From assembly GCF_003130255.1 (NCBI RefSeq), contig NZ_NRCN01000001.1:1901001-1965000 (forward strand): 64,000 nucleotides of DNA. Reading direction: 5' to 3'. Shown here piece by piece: positions 8,745 to 19,546 of this stretch. The notes under the pieces are model-generated. The model ran no database searches and was not told where the DNA came from. It saw only the letters and a list, made by a program, of their open reading frames with translations. The stretch comes from Aggregatibacter kilianii. GTDB lineage: Bacteria; Pseudomonadota; Gammaproteobacteria; Enterobacterales; Pasteurellaceae. The translations under genes were made by a program, and so were the position numbers. Positions within the stretch are counted from its first letter, which is position 1, and every line of letters starts with the position of its first letter.

Positions 8745-10151
8745 ATGCTAAATCATCTGCAAAAAGAATTAAACGAGCTGGTTAATCGTGGCTTAGATCG
8801 TACTTTACGAATTGCCGTGACGGGGTTGAGTAGAAGTGGGAAAACCGCTTTTATTACTAGCTTAATGAATCAAATGTTACACATTAATCGAGTGGATAAC
8901 GGGCATTTGCCGCTATTTGATGCTGCCCGTCAACACCGAATTCTGGCGGTACAACGGGTTCCCCAGTTAGATTTATCGATCCCGCGTTTTGATTACGAAG
9001 GTAATCTTAATGCCTTGTCTCAAGAACCCCCGATTTGGCCGCAATCTACCCGAGGCGTGAGTGAAACCCGCTTAGCGATCCGTTATCAACGAAGCAACGG
9101 CTTGCTGCGTCATTTGAAAGAAAAAGGCACGTTATATTTAGATATTTTTGATTATCCCGGCGAATGGTTGTTGGATTTGCCATTATTGGATTTAGGGTTT
9201 GAACAGTGGTCGTTGGAATTACAACGACAACTTAACGGTACACACGCTGAGTTGGTGCAGACTTGGTTAAACAAAGTGAAAAAAATTAAGCTGACCGATT
9301 CGGCGGATGAAGACATTTTGGCGCAGTTGGCTAAAGATTACACCGATTATTTGTGGCAATGTAAGAAACAGGGGTTGCATTTTATTCAGCCGGGAAGATT
9401 TGTGTTACCCGGTGAGCTTGAAGGCGCTCCAGCCTTGCAATTCTTTCCATTATTGCATTTGAATACATCACAGTGGCAACAACTGAAACGTGAAGCGAAA
9501 AGTGAAAGTTATTTTGCTGTGCTGACTAAACGCTATGACTATTATCGTCAGCATATTGTGAAAGGGTTTTATGAAAATTATTTTGAGACCTTTGATCGAC
9601 AAGTCATTTTGGCGGATTGCTTAACGCCGTTAAATCATAGCCGACAAGCTTTTAACGATATGCAGCAGGCACTACAGCAGCTATTTCGTAATTTTCATTA
9701 TGGCAAACGGCATCTTTTAAATCGTCTTTTCTCACCTAAAATTGATAAATTGATGTTTATTGCCACCAAGGCGGATCATATCACCACAGACCAACTGCCG
9801 AATTTAATCGGCTTGATGCGTCAATTGGTGCAAGAAGGCGGACGTTATGTAGAATTTGCCGATATTGTGACGGATTACACCGCGATTGCGTCTATCCGTG
9901 CGACACAGCAAGTGGTGGTGAATCAAAACGGTAAGCAATTTAAAGCGTTGCAAGGTATTCGTTCTTCCGATAAGCAGAAAGTGACACTTTATCCGGGCAG
10001 TGTGCCGGGAAGATTGCCGAGTGCCGATTTTTGGCAAAATCAAAAATTTGAATTCGACCAATTTGAACCACGCCGTTTAGAACAAGGTGAAAATATACCG
10101 CACTTGCGAATGGATGCGGTGTTGCAATTTTTGTTGGGCGATAAATTGTAG
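8745..10151 (+). CDS. ycjX: YcjX family P-loop protein (DUF463)
   Basis: A 468-aa predicted nucleotide-binding protein of the YcjX/DUF463 family. A P-loop GLSRSGKTAF lies at residues about 26-35 and an IFDYPGEWLLDLPLL segment, resembling a GTPase switch, near 126-140. The ATG at 8745 is chosen over a TTG at 8718; AAGAAG precedes it. It is followed after 10 bp by ycjF, the pairing seen in E. coli beside the phage-shock genes. No psp genes are present here. The exact role is unknown; a stress-related membrane function is inferred. Confidence 0.85.
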   Translation: MLNHLQKELNELVNRGLDRTLRIAVTGLSRSGKTAFITSLMNQMLHINRVDNGHLPLFDAARQHRILAVQRVPQLDLSIPRFDYEGNLNALSQEPPIWPQSTRGVSETRLAIRYQRSNGLLRHLKEKGTLYLDIFDYPGEWLLDLPLLDLGFEQWSLELQRQLNGTHAELVQTWLNKVKKIKLTDSADEDILAQLAKDYTDYLWQCKKQGLHFIQPGRFVLPGELEGAPALQFFPLLHLNTSQWQQLKREAKSESYFAVLTKRYDYYRQHIVKGFYENYFETFDRQVILADCLTPLNHSRQAFNDMQQALQQLFRNFHYGKRHLLNRLFSPKIDKLMFIATKADHITTDQLPNLIGLMRQLVQEGGRYVEFADIVTDYTAIASIRATQQVVVNQNGKQFKALQGIRSSDKQKVTLYPGSVPGRLPSADFWQNQKFEFDQFEPRRLEQGENIPHLRMDAVLQFLLGDKL

Positions 10152-10161
10152 GAGGCAGGTC

Positions 10162-11256
10162 GTGGAGAAAAAAGTGTTTACACAAAATGAAAGCGATATG
10201 AATGAGGATCTCAATGCGCAATCGGCATTTATCGCCAAACAGGAATTTCACGAAGAGCAGGCAGTACCTGACACAGAGGATGAGAATGGGATTTTTGAAG
10301 GCGAATTGTTAGAACAACAATTTGAGCAAAGTCTGCAACCTAAACCGCGTTGGTGGAAAAAAATATTAGGTGGGGTTAGTCTCTTGTTTTTTGTCGCCTC
10401 TGTGGCTCAATCGGTGCAATGGCTGGTGGATGCCTGGCAACAAAATCAATGGATTTATTTTGCGTTTTCCTTGGTTGCTTGTGCCGTAATTTTACTCGGC
10501 GTATCGGCGATTGTCGGCGAATGGCGACGTTTGGCGAAATTAGGTCATCGGGCAGAAATCCAAACGCAAAGCCAACAGTTGCTGAAAAGTGCGGTCAATT
10601 TTAAAGATGTTTTTTCATCTGCCGAACATCAACAGGCGGTCAGCTTATGCCAAGAAGTGAGCAAATTAGTTCATATTGATGGGCAAAACCCTGATTTTAT
10701 GCAATGGCAAAAACAAATTCATGAAGCCTATTCTGCCCGTGAGATTTTGCATTTATTTAGTCAAAACGTGCTACAGCCTGTAGATAAACAAGCCAAAAAA
10801 TTGATTACCAAAGCCTCGACGGAATCGGCTGCGTTGGTGGCAATTAGTCCATTGGCGTTGGTGGATATTTTCTTCATCGCTTGGCGCAACATTCGTTTGA
10901 TTAATCAAATAGCACAGATTTATGGCATTGAGTTGGGCTATTTTAGTCGTATTCGTTTGTTGCGCATGGTCTTGGTGAATATGGCGTTTGCCGGAGCGAC
11001 GGAATTAATTCAGGATTTAGGCGTGAATTGGTTATCGCAAGATCTGACGGCGAAATTGTCAGTGCGCGCCGCACAAGGTATTGGCGTGGGCATATTGACT
11101 GCCCGTTTAGGCATTAAAGCCATGGAGTTTTGCCGCCCGCTTTCATTTCAATCAAATGAAAAGCCTCGTTTATCACAATTGCATAAAGAATTGCTAAGCC
11201 ATTTAAGCAACACGGTATTTGATCAAGTAAAATTTAAGCAAAAAGATAAAGTGTAA
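10162..11256 (+). CDS. ycjF: YcjF family membrane protein (UPF0283/DUF697)
   Basis: A 364-aa inner-membrane protein. An acidic N-terminal tail (to about residue 60) is followed by two membrane helices at about 75-125. The C-terminal DUF697 part is rich in Ala/Leu/Ile (around ESAALVAISPLALVDIFF). The start is a GTG at 10162 with a perfect AGGAGG 7 bases upstream; the longer frame upstream lies inside ycjX. It is coupled to ycjX. Function is unknown beyond association with YcjX. Confidence 0.85.
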   Translation: MEKKVFTQNESDMNEDLNAQSAFIAKQEFHEEQAVPDTEDENGIFEGELLEQQFEQSLQPKPRWWKKILGGVSLLFFVASVAQSVQWLVDAWQQNQWIYFAFSLVACAVILLGVSAIVGEWRRLAKLGHRAEIQTQSQQLLKSAVNFKDVFSSAEHQQAVSLCQEVSKLVHIDGQNPDFMQWQKQIHEAYSAREILHLFSQNVLQPVDKQAKKLITKASTESAALVAISPLALVDIFFIAWRNIRLINQIAQIYGIELGYFSRIRLLRMVLVNMAFAGATELIQDLGVNWLSQDLTAKLSVRAAQGIGVGILTARLGIKAMEFCRPLSFQSNEKPRLSQLHKELLSHLSNTVFDQVKFKQKDKV

Positions 11257-11352
11257 ATAATATAGCAAACTGTAAATAAAAGTTGCCAAAGACGTTGGCG
11301 ATTTTTCTGCATAAGGTTATTATTAGGCAGTTTTTCAACTTCCGAGACATAT

Positions 11353-12312
11353 ATGACAACGTTAAAAAACACCGATCCTTTTGCACAAATTGTCAGTAAA
11401 AATCCACGAATGCAAGATGTGATTGAGAAAGCTAAAAAATTTGCTTTGCTGGATGTTCCCTTATTAATTCAAGGCGAAACCGGTACGGGCAAAGATGTCA
11501 TTGCAAAAGCGTGTCATGATTTTAGCGAACGTCGTGATCATGCGTTTTTGGCTGTCAATTGTGCCGGCATTCCGGGGGAAGATGCGGAAACGGAGATGTT
11601 TGGGCGTCGAAATAAAGACGGTGAATTTATCGGTTTTTTTGAATATGCCGATGGTGGTACCGTGCTGTTAGACGGGGTAGAGGAGTTGCCGTTGACCTTG
11701 CAGGCGAAGTTGTTGCGTTTTTTGAGTGACGGCACTTTTCGTCGTGTGGGGGATGAAGAGGAACGTTATGCCAACGTGCGGGTGATTTGTACTGCCCAAC
11801 AGCCGTTACAACATTATGTAGAGCTAGGCAAAATGCGCAGTGATTTGTTTCATCGGCTGAATGTGTTGAGTTTAAATTTGCCTTTGTTGCGTGAGCGTAA
11901 GGAAGATCTTGCGTTTTTAAGCCATCAACTCATTCAAGAAATCAGTGAAAAACTCGGCATTTTTCCACCGCACTTTGATGAGAATTTTTTGCGATATTTA
12001 CAAGAATATCCTTGGCCGGGCAATATTCGTGAGCTTTATAATGCGTTATATCGCGCCTGTTCTTTATGTCAAAACAATCTGTTGAGGATTGAAGACTTAG
12101 GGCTGGCACCAGAAACACCCCATTCTAGAGACATTGACCAGTTTATAACGGAAGGCGACACTTTGGATGAGATGGTTGGGCGTTTTGAGGCGGCAGTGCT
12201 TAATAAATTTTATGCAAAATATCCAAGTTCCAGAAAACTGGCAACCCGTTTAGGTGTATCCCATACTGCTATTGCCAATAAATTACGTCAATATGGCATT
12301 GGAAAATCTTAG
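11353..12312 (+). CDS. tyrR: TyrR, short-form aromatic amino acid regulator
   Basis: A 319-aa transcription regulator with a central AAA+ domain. Walker A GETGTGKD is at 41-48 and Walker [13 protein letters not shown] near 98-109. The C-terminal HTH ([16 protein letters not shown]) is near 295-310. Compared with E. coli TyrR (about 510 aa), the N-terminal ACT and PAS domains are missing. This short form is known in Haemophilus. The sigma-54-contacting GAFTGA loop is absent, so it should act on sigma-70 promoters. Its stop overlaps the convergent hflX stop by 4 bp. Confidence 0.92.
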   Translation: MTTLKNTDPFAQIVSKNPRMQDVIEKAKKFALLDVPLLIQGETGTGKDVIAKACHDFSERRDHAFLAVNCAGIPGEDAETEMFGRRNKDGEFIGFFEYADGGTVLLDGVEELPLTLQAKLLRFLSDGTFRRVGDEEERYANVRVICTAQQPLQHYVELGKMRSDLFHRLNVLSLNLPLLRERKEDLAFLSHQLIQEISEKLGIFPPHFDENFLRYLQEYPWPGNIRELYNALYRACSLCQNNLLRIEDLGLAPETPHSRDIDQFITEGDTLDEMVGRFEAAVLNKFYAKYPSSRKLATRLGVSHTAIANKLRQYGIGKS

Positions 12313-13691
12313 TTTTCGTCGGGCTGAATTGGGTTAAATGGCATTAACTGCGTAAAACGTTTTACCAATTTCAGCCATTCTGTCTTTTCAAGGCGAATGC
12401 TTAATAAAAACTCGCCTTGTTCATTAATCTCTTCTTTTTCCACGCAGTTTAACTGATAAAACGCATGGCGAAGTTTGCCGTCTGATGGCGGTAGCGTAAT
12501 CTGTAAATTAAGAATGTGCTCTGTTAAACGGAGACGAATGGCTTCCAGCAACAAATCAAGACCACTGCCGGAATTAGCAGAAATATAGACCGCACTTGGC
12601 AGGTGTTTTTCATCGTATTCAATATGCGGCGCAACGTTTTCCAGTTGGTCGATTTTGTTATAAACCAACAATCGTGTCACCTCTTGTGCACCGATCTCTT
12701 CCAGCACCTGATTCACCGCCTCAATATTTTCTAATTTTCGGTTATCGGCACAATCAATCACATGAAGCAGTAGAGAGGCTTCGGTGGTTTCCTGCAAAGT
12801 CGATTTGAAGGCTGAAATTAAATCGTGAGGCAAATCGCGCAAAAAGCCCACAGTGTCAGCCAAGATAGTTGTGCCGACATCTTGTAAGGTTAGACGTCGT
12901 AAGGTGGGATCGAGTGTGGCAAATAACTGATCCGCAGCGTAAACATTGGCATCGGTAATTAAATTAAATAAGGTGGATTTCCCTGCATTGGTGTAGCCGA
13001 CTAAGGATATTGTCGGAATATCGGCTTTTTGTCGGGTTTGACGATTTTGATTACGCTGCTTGGCAACTTTTTCCAAGCGACTTTGTAATTGGTTAATTCG
13101 CACTTTAATTAAACGTCGATCGGTTTCTAATTGCGTTTCGCCCGGGCCACGCAACCCCACAGCACCTTTTTGTTGATCAAGCCCTGTCTTACGGCGTACC
13201 AATCGGGTGGAAAGATGTTTTAATTGAGCGAGTTCTACCTGCAATTTCCCTTCGTGAGAGCGAGCACGTTGAGCGAAAATATCGAGAATCAATCCGTTTC
13301 TATCGACAACACGACAATCACACAGCGCTTCTAAATTACGCGCCTGAGCGGGAGTTAGGCTGTGATTAACCAAAACTAGATCGGCGTTATATTGACGTAC
13401 TGTATCGGCGATCTCCTCCGCTTTTCCACTGCCGATGAAATATTTGGCTTGTGGTGTACTACGGGTTGCCGTAATGACATTGAGAATATGTACGTTGGCA
13501 GATTTGGCGAGTAACTGAAATTCGGTTAAATCGTCCGTATTTTTACTTTGTTCAAAAAAACAATGCACAACAATGGCATTATTTATGGTGTGATCTGATG
13601 TTTGAGTTGAATTTTCAGGCATAGAAAATGCGGTGGAAACATTTTGGGAATCCACCGCACTTTGAGTTAAATTACCGAGTAAATTATCCAA
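12309..13691 (-). CDS. hflX: HflX GTPase (ribosome rescue/splitting)
   Basis: A 460-aa (longest frame) ribosome-associated GTPase. It has the glycine-rich HflX segment [15 protein letters not shown], the P-loop [12 protein letters not shown]3 DTVGF and G4 NKID. The family helps split stalled ribosomes under heat or antibiotic stress. The start is uncertain. A TTG at 13691 gives a poorly conserved Asn/Ser-rich extension of about 37 residues. The ATG at 13622 removes most of it but sits 6 bases after a hairpin and has no RBS. It follows hfq by 14 bp (TTG start), as in the hfq-hflX order of enterobacteria. Confidence 0.93.
   Translation of the reverse strand: MDNLLGNLTQSAVDSQNVSTAFSMPENSTQTSDHTINNAIVVHCFFEQSKNTDDLTEFQLLAKSANVHILNVITATRSTPQAKYFIGSGKAEEIADTVRQYNADLVLVNHSLTPAQARNLEALCDCRVVDRNGLILDIFAQRARSHEGKLQVELAQLKHLSTRLVRRKTGLDQQKGAVGLRGPGETQLETDRRLIKVRINQLQSRLEKVAKQRNQNRQTRQKADIPTISLVGYTNAGKSTLFNLITDANVYAADQLFATLDPTLRRLTLQDVGTTILADTVGFLRDLPHDLISAFKSTLQETTEASLLLHVIDCADNRKLENIEAVNQVLEEIGAQEVTRLLVYNKIDQLENVAPHIEYDEKHLPSAVYISANSGSGLDLLLEAIRLRLTEHILNLQITLPPSDGKLRHAFYQLNCVEKEEINEQGEFLLSIRLEKTEWLKLVKRFTQLMPFNPIQPDEN
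13629..13659 (-). promoter_or_regulatory. Uptake-signal hairpin between hfq and hflX
   Basis: TGCGGTGGA (13629-13637) and TCCACCGCA (13651-13659) form a 9-bp stem. On the minus strand the hairpin is followed by TTTTCT, then the ATG at 13622. It either lies in the hflX N-terminal coding extension or is an attenuator/terminator after hfq that lowers hflX expression. Confidence 0.5.
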
Positions 13692-13705
13692 TATTTTCTG
13701 CTTAA

Positions 13706-14008
13706 TTATTCTGTTTGAGCATCAATACTGGCCTCTACAGAAGACGGAGCTTCTTGCTGTTGACCTTGCTGGTGTTGTTGCTGTTGGTTAGCATTGTGAT
13801 GTGCTACGGAACGTGCGGGTACAACAGTAGAAATTGCGTGTTTATAAACCATTTGATTCACAGTGTTTTTTAATAGAATCACAAATTGATCAAATGATTC
13901 GATTTGCCCTTGTAATTTAATACCGTTTACTAAATAAATTGAAACGGGAATACGTTCACGACGTAACGCATTTAAATAAGGATCTTGTAAAGATTGTCCT
14001 TTTGCCAT
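13706..14008 (-). CDS. hfq: Hfq RNA chaperone
   Basis: A 100-aa Hfq. The Sm1 motif spans about residues 8-50 ([35 protein letters not shown]), and the Sm2 core [12 protein letters not shown] ends near residue 66. It forms a hexamer that pairs small RNAs with mRNAs. The C-terminal tail is unusually Gln/His-rich (about ten Gln within some 14 residues) and ends acidic. The RBS GAAGGAAAG precedes the ATG. It sits between miaA and hflX as in the conserved miaA-hfq-hflX cluster. Confidence 0.96.
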   Translation of the reverse strand: MAKGQSLQDPYLNALRRERIPVSIYLVNGIKLQGQIESFDQFVILLKNTVNQMVYKHAISTVVPARSVAHHNANQQQQHQQGQQQEAPSSVEASIDAQTE

Positions 14009-14133
14009 TTTTCTTTCCTTCTATTTTCTACAAACAAATTTTATTAACTAAAACAATACAGCTACCTGTATATGCCTCCAAGGCCCAATATAACAACAAT
14101 TATGCAGAAAGTCACTAGATGTACTTTGTGTTT

Positions 14134-15090
14134 TTATTGTTTATCTGACAAAGAATTTACTGAAACTAAAACTTTTTCAAGTGCTTGTGTGGGATGTAAG
14201 CTGTCGAGCCATTGAATAGGAGATTTCCAACCTCGCAACCAAGTAATCTGACGTTTGGCTAATTGACGGGTGGCGCAAATTCCTCGGAAAATCATTTCTT
14301 TATGATCATAATCGCCGCGTAAATATTCCCACATTTGACGATAACCCACACTCCGAATGGAGGGTAAATTCTCGTTTAAATCAGACCGTTGGTAAAATTT
14401 TTCGACCTCTTGTTGAAAACCAAGTTCAATCATTTTATGAAAACGTTGCTCAATTCGAAGATGTAAGACCTCTCTATTTTCCGGCGCAATGGCAAATTGC
14501 AAAATGTCATAAGGCAAGGCTTCGCCTTTTTTGGCTGTTAATTCCGTTAAGGTCTTACCTGTTAAATAAAATACTTCCAACGCGCGATTAATACGCTGAG
14601 AGTCATTGGGGTTAATGCGTTGTGCCGAAATGGGATCAATTTTCGCTAATTCCTGATGCAAACCGCCCCAACCGATTTGCATGGCTTTTGTTTCAATTTC
14701 CGACCGCACTTTTTCATCGGCAGAAGGCAATGGCGAAAGGCCTTCCAATAAGGCTTTGTAATATAACATGGTGCCACCTACCAACAATGGAATTTTACCT
14801 TGCGCGGTAATATCTTGCATTTCTCGAAGAGCATCATGACGGAAGTTCATGGCTGAATAACTTTCTGCCGGATCGCAAATATCAATTAAACGATGGGGCG
14901 CCAATGCCAATTCTTCCGCTGTTGGTTTCGCCGTGCCAATATCCATGCCACGATAAATTAATGCAGAATCTACGCTAATTACTTCTACAGGCAAATGTTG
15001 GCGCAGTTGGATGGCTAAATCCGTTTTACCGGAAGCTGTCGGGCCCATTAAGAAAATTGCAGTTGGTTTATGTTCGGAATGTTGCATCAT
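14134..15090 (-). CDS. miaA: MiaA, tRNA dimethylallyltransferase
   Basis: A 318-aa enzyme that adds a dimethylallyl group to A37 of tRNAs reading UNN codons. P-loop [11 protein letters not shown] is at about 16-26. The [16 protein letters not shown] segment and the QITWLRGW-like segment near the C-terminus are both typical. The ATG at 15090 lies just past the mutL stop (15093). A longer frame begins at a TTG at 15096 but overlaps mutL with no gain in homology. It is co-directional with mutL and amiB. Confidence 0.95.
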   Translation of the reverse strand: MMQHSEHKPTAIFLMGPTASGKTDLAIQLRQHLPVEVISVDSALIYRGMDIGTAKPTAEELALAPHRLIDICDPAESYSAMNFRHDALREMQDITAQGKIPLLVGGTMLYYKALLEGLSPLPSADEKVRSEIETKAMQIGWGGLHQELAKIDPISAQRINPNDSQRINRALEVFYLTGKTLTELTAKKGEALPYDILQFAIAPENREVLHLRIEQRFHKMIELGFQQEVEKFYQRSDLNENLPSIRSVGYRQMWEYLRGDYDHKEMIFRGICATRQLAKRQITWLRGWKSPIQWLDSLHPTQALEKVLVSVNSLSDKQ

Positions 15091-15092
15091 AA

Positions 15093-16940
15093 TCAATCGG
15101 CTAATTGGGTTAAATAAGGCTGCCAGTTAATTTCTAAGAATAAGTCGGAAAGCTGAATATGGCTTTGTTTGTTTAATAATTGTTCTATTTCGGTAAGCAT
15201 TGTGACGGCATCCGCCAAAACCTGAATCGGTGGAAAATCTAATTGCGCCAAAAGTGCGGTCAAAAATTCAGATAGATTTTCAACAGGCTCATTGAGTAGG
15301 GCAATAATCAACTGTTGTAAATTTTGTCGACGTAAGTGGGCAGAGACCTTTTGTAAGGTGATTTTGCGTTGTACGTCCTCTGCCAAAAAATCAAAACCGA
15401 CTTGCGTAAACCATGCTTTCTGCTGTTGCCAAGCTTGCCATTGCGTTTCCGACAAGCGAAATATCACCGGAATCAGCAAGGGTTGTGACGTTGCGGTTAA
15501 GGTTAAATTTAGCTCAAGTTTTAACCGTTGTAAGCGGGACAACGATAACAAATAAAAATGCTGCTCTTGCTGTAATAACAATGCATGATTACCCACTAAT
15601 GCAAGGGCATGTAAACAAGTGGACCGTGGCTTGCTATCTTCGCTGATCGTTATTTTCGATCGGCTCGGCGCGGTTGAATCCATCCACAAATGCTTATGAG
15701 CATCTAACACGCTTGGCGTGATATTGTCGCGGTTAAAGTGCGGTGGATTTTGTCGGTGTTTTTGTGATGAATGATATGCGCCTTCAGAAGGCTGTTTTTC
15801 AACACGGTAACCCGTCGAATATGTGCTTGGTTGCGTAAACATATTCGGACCTGCCGCAGAACGATTCGGTTTGCTTGATACTTCCCACAATCCCATCGGT
15901 TCTTGAATTTTACGTTCTGTTTCGGTAGCGGAAAAATCTAATGATTCGGAGATTAGCGCATGGCTAATGCCTTGAGTAATAAAATCATGCACCAAACGGG
16001 ATTGATGAAAACGTACTTCATGTTTGGTGGGATGCACGTTCACATCGACATCATTTGGATTGAGATCGATAAACAACACAAAGGCAGGATATTGATCGTT
16101 ACTTAAATATTCTGCATAGGCCTGACGGATAGCATGAGTAATAATTTTGTCACGCACCATACGACCGTTTACATAACAATAATTCAAATCATTTTGTGGA
16201 CGATTAAAGTGTGGCAATGCTACCCAACCGGATAAATGAAGATCGTCGTGTTTCCAATCAATTTGCAGCGCATTTTGGATAAAATCATCACCACAAATAG
16301 CCGCAACGCGTTTTAATTTTTGCTCATTTGTTACCGCACTTTTATATTGCCGCAATACTTTGCCATTATGGGTGAGGGTAAAGCTGATATTAAACTTGGC
16401 TAGGGCAATGCGACGAATGACTTCATCAATATGGAAAAATTCCGTTTTTTCAGAACGTAAAAATTTTCGGCGGGCAGGTGTGTTAAAAAACAAATTGGCT
16501 ACTTCAACCGTGGTGCCAATAGGATGAGATGCCGGTTGAATGGTGGTTTCCATATCTCGTCCCTGAGCATAAACTTGCCAAGCCTCATGTTGTTTGGCAG
16601 TGCGGGAAGTGAGTGTTAAACGGGAAACAGAGCTGATACTGGCAAGAGCTTCGCCACGAAAGCCTAAACTTAAAATGGCTTCTAAATCAGCTAAATCGGC
16701 GATTTTGCTGGTGGCATGGCGGGCAAGGGCAAGGGCCAACTCTTCTTTGGCAATGCCGATGCCATTGTCACGAATACGAATTAAGCCGGCCCCCCCATTT
16801 TCGATATCAATTTGAATTTTATCGGCGCCGGCATCCAGGCTATTTTCCACCAGTTCTTTTACTACCGATGCAGGGCGTTCTACTACTTCTCCGGCAGCAA
16901 TTTGGTTGGCTAATTGAGGTGATAAAACGCGAATAGTCAT
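15093..16940 (-). CDS. mutL: MutL, DNA mismatch repair protein
   Basis: A 615-aa GHKL ATPase that links MutS mismatch recognition to MutH and UvrD. N-terminal motifs are [12 protein letters not shown] (about 30-41), DNGIGI (about 58-63) and [10 protein letters not shown] (about 93-102). The dimerisation domain lies at about 430-600. No DQHA...E endonuclease motif is visible, as expected for MutH-dependent MutL proteins. Its start overlaps the amiB stop by one base. Several uptake signals lie inside the gene. Confidence 0.96.
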   Translation of the reverse strand: MTIRVLSPQLANQIAAGEVVERPASVVKELVENSLDAGADKIQIDIENGGAGLIRIRDNGIGIAKEELALALARHATSKIADLADLEAILSLGFRGEALASISSVSRLTLTSRTAKQHEAWQVYAQGRDMETTIQPASHPIGTTVEVANLFFNTPARRKFLRSEKTEFFHIDEVIRRIALAKFNISFTLTHNGKVLRQYKSAVTNEQKLKRVAAICGDDFIQNALQIDWKHDDLHLSGWVALPHFNRPQNDLNYCYVNGRMVRDKIITHAIRQAYAEYLSNDQYPAFVLFIDLNPNDVDVNVHPTKHEVRFHQSRLVHDFITQGISHALISESLDFSATETERKIQEPMGLWEVSSKPNRSAAGPNMFTQPSTYSTGYRVEKQPSEGAYHSSQKHRQNPPHFNRDNITPSVLDAHKHLWMDSTAPSRSKITISEDSKPRSTCLHALALVGNHALLLQQEQHFYLLSLSRLQRLKLELNLTLTATSQPLLIPVIFRLSETQWQAWQQQKAWFTQVGFDFLAEDVQRKITLQKVSAHLRRQNLQQLIIALLNEPVENLSEFLTALLAQLDFPPIQVLADAVTMLTEIEQLLNKQSHIQLSDLFLEINWQPYLTQLAD

Positions 16941-18430
16941 TATTTTTTACCTAGGTCTTCCGTCAACTTGATTTTTTGTCCGCTTAACACTGTGCCATTT
17001 TTTAGTTGAGGATTCAATTTTAGCAATTTATTCGGCGCGATCTTATATTCGCGAGCAATAGAATAAAGCGTTTCATTTTTCTTCACGGTATGGAATTTTT
17101 GTACCGCGTCTTTGACTTCCGGTTTGGTTTTTCCTTGTGTTTTAGTCGATTTATCAACGATCTTAGGCGTTTCGGTCTCTTTTCCTTTTTCTGTTTTATT
17201 GGCGGTTTCCGCTTTAGCTGTTGCCGGAATTTTAAGATTTTCACCTACCAATAATTCTTTTCGTTTCAATTTATTTAACGTCAGAATGTCGTTTGACGAA
17301 ACTTTATATTTTTCCGCCAATTTGCCCAGGTTTTCACCGGGTTTTACTTTATGACGAATACCACTGTCTTTCACTTCCACGCTGTTGTTTTCTTTGGCTT
17401 TAACAGATTTTTCTTCGGTTATCGGGCTGTTTTTTCCGTTGTCCGGAATTTTAATCGTTTCCCCAACCCACAACGCTTTCCGTTTTAATTTATTTAACGC
17501 AATAATATCAGCTGTACTAACATGATATTTCTCTGCTAATTTACCTAATCCTTCACCGGATTTCACCGTATGGCGAATACCGCTGTCTTTCACTTCAAGT
17601 GCGGTGGATTTTTCCGATGTTTTTTCATTCTTGTCGGCTATAGCGACTTTAGGTTCGTCTTTGACATTTTTACGACGATATTCCGCTAAGCCGTTATAAA
17701 TGGCCTGAGCAATCCTCTTGCGGTAGGCCGGAGTGCTCAGCTTTAGTTCTTCTTCTTGGTTAGACAAAAAACCGGTTTCTACCAAAATAGAGGGAATATC
17801 CGGGGAACGCAAAACACCAAGGCTTGCATGGCGCGGTGTAGGGCGACTTAAAGACGCAATCTGTGAGAAATGGCGTAAGACAATATTGCCTAATTCATAT
17901 CCTACCCGTTGGCTGTGACCAAATTGTAAATCTAAGACAGTTTGATCTAAATATTTTTCATTATGTGAAGCCAACACACTGCCGGCACCACCTAATAATT
18001 CCGAGCGTTTTTCATGATCTTCCAACCATTGTCCCATTTCATCATTGGCACGGCGATTGGATAATACCCATACAGAAGCACCGCGTAAATTCGGGGTTTC
18101 AGAGGAGTCGGCATGAATAGACACCAAATAATTGGCTTTGTATTTACGCGCAATTTCCGAACGTTGAGGGACGGAAATATAATAATCACCATTGCGGGTT
18201 AATACCGCACGAAAATGTGGATCTTTATCCAATAGGGCTTTAAGTTCTTTGGCGATAGAAAGGGTGACATTTTTTTCATAAATTTTGAGATTGCGCCCGA
18301 TTGCTCCAGGGTCTTTACCGCCATGTCCGGGATCGATAGCAATCGTCCAAGTATTATCGGCAAAAGCGAGCACGGCAAAAAAAAGAAGGCCGTGCATAAG
18401 GATAAATCTCATTATATTTTGGGCTTTCAT
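16940..18430 (-). CDS. amiB: AmiB, N-acetylmuramoyl-L-alanine amidase with three LysM repeats
   Basis: A 496-aa periplasmic zinc amidase that cleaves septal peptidoglycan. A signal peptide ([18 protein letters not shown]) lies near residues 7-24. The amidase-3 domain follows ([12 protein letters not shown] at about 32-43, [16 protein letters not shown]). Three LysM cell-wall-binding repeats are at about 286-329, 359-402 and 446-488. Repeats 1 and 2 are nearly identical ([20 protein letters not shown]). The ATG at 18430 is chosen; the frame extends 32 residues further but overlaps tsaE. It forms the tsaE-amiB-mutL-miaA-hfq-hflX cluster. Confidence 0.93.
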   Translation of the reverse strand: MKAQNIMRFILMHGLLFFAVLAFADNTWTIAIDPGHGGKDPGAIGRNLKIYEKNVTLSIAKELKALLDKDPHFRAVLTRNGDYYISVPQRSEIARKYKANYLVSIHADSSETPNLRGASVWVLSNRRANDEMGQWLEDHEKRSELLGGAGSVLASHNEKYLDQTVLDLQFGHSQRVGYELGNIVLRHFSQIASLSRPTPRHASLGVLRSPDIPSILVETGFLSNQEEELKLSTPAYRKRIAQAIYNGLAEYRRKNVKDEPKVAIADKNEKTSEKSTALEVKDSGIRHTVKSGEGLGKLAEKYHVSTADIIALNKLKRKALWVGETIKIPDNGKNSPITEEKSVKAKENNSVEVKDSGIRHKVKPGENLGKLAEKYKVSSNDILTLNKLKRKELLVGENLKIPATAKAETANKTEKGKETETPKIVDKSTKTQGKTKPEVKDAVQKFHTVKKNETLYSIAREYKIAPNKLLKLNPQLKNGTVLSGQKIKLTEDLGKK

Positions 18431-18443
18431 GTACGATAGAATT

Positions 18444-18920
18444 CTAATTGAGTTGTTGGATAATTTGACGACCCGTTTCGGATTCGGCAAGTAATTCAAT
18501 GTTGCGGGCGTTTTCGGCGTAGGCAATGTTGACTAACAGATCGGCTGATGCCAACAGGCCGGCACCTTTTTCGGCCCATTCAATGAGGCAAATGGTATTC
18601 TCTGCAAAATAATCACGAATTCCCATAAATTCCAATTCTTCCGGATCCGCTAAGCGATATAAATCGAAGTGGTAAATTATTTTCCCTCCGATTTTGTATT
18701 CTTCCACTAAGGTATAAGTCGGACTTTTGACATTGCCAGAGTGTCCCAATCCTTGAATCATTCCGCGGCTTAATGTTGTCTTACCCGCACCAAGATCTCC
18801 GTTTAAATAAAGCGTCACACTTTTATTGTTCGATACTTGGCAGATGGCCTTGATGAGCTTCTCACCAAAGGCGCACATAGCGTTTTCATTAGGAATGTAT
18901 TGCGTAAATCGTTCTGTCAT
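18444..18920 (-). CDS. tsaE: TsaE, tRNA t6A-modification ATPase
   Basis: A 158-aa ATPase needed with TsaB, TsaC and TsaD to make N6-threonylcarbamoyladenosine at tRNA position 37. Walker [13 protein letters not shown] is at about 42-53. [25 protein letters not shown] and LIEWAEKG are family motifs. The ATG at 18920 is preferred ([10 protein letters not shown]) over a start six codons upstream. It heads the minus-strand cluster leading to hflX. Confidence 0.94.
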   Translation of the reverse strand: MTERFTQYIPNENAMCAFGEKLIKAICQVSNNKSVTLYLNGDLGAGKTTLSRGMIQGLGHSGNVKSPTYTLVEEYKIGGKIIYHFDLYRLADPEELEFMGIRDYFAENTICLIEWAEKGAGLLASADLLVNIAYAENARNIELLAESETGRQIIQQLN

Positions 18921-19218
18921 CGCTGTATTCGCTTGCAAAAAATAGTGGCAAATTGTACCGCACTTTGGGGGATTTATGTAGTGGTTAGATGGGAATGCTT
19001 AAAGTGCGGTTAGAATTAGCTATGTTTTTAAGCTAATAAGGAACCTTGAAGGCTCCTTATAGGCAGTGAGTTAATTCACTTTGGTGCTATTACTGATTAA
19101 AAAAGCCGTATTTATACACACTTGTCGTATTATCTGTGTAAAGATAAAGTAAAGAATTGTCAGTTTTTACTTATAAAAAACATGCCTAATTTTCACCGCA
19201 CTTTATAAGTATTATAGA

Positions 19219-19249
19219 TAAAAAAATCCCTCGTTATTTAACGAGGGAC
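19219..19249 (-). terminator. Terminator after the tRNA-Gly pair
   Basis: On the minus strand CCCTCGTT and AACGAGGG form an 8-bp stem with a 4-base loop (19228-19247). It is followed by a run of seven or more T, just downstream of the tRNA genes. Confidence 0.85.
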
Positions 19250-19257
19250 TATGAATT

Positions 19258-19333
19258 TGGAGCGGGAAACGAGGCTCGAACTCGCGACCCCAACCTTGGC
19301 AAGGTTGTGCTCTACCAACTGAGCTATTCCCGC
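19258..19333 (-). tRNA. glyT-like: tRNA-Gly (GCC), distal copy
   Basis: A 76-nt cloverleaf with encoded CCA. It begins GCGGGAATAGCTCAG, has the anticodon loop TTGCCAA (GCC, reading GGY codons) and the T-loop GTTCGAG. The acceptor stem GCGGGAA pairs with TTCCCGC. It differs from the upstream copy in one anticodon-stem pair (A-T instead of G-C). The two genes are 18 bp apart and share one terminator. Confidence 0.96.
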
Positions 19334-19351
19334 ATGACTTGATGTTGAGAA

Positions 19352-19427
<76 letters not shown>

Positions 19428-19546
19428 ATTCACATCAAATGAACGAGACGGAATTATACGAATATTTTTAGGCAGTGCAAGCATAAAATCGAGAAAATCA
19501 AATGCCTGCTTATATATTCAACGATCTTAATCGTATTTAATGTTTC

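Noticed and set aside
19036-19060. Hairpin ATAAGGA...TCCTTAT between tsaE and the tRNA genes as a terminator
   Set aside because: The stem is real, but no T run follows on either strand. A role is not supported.
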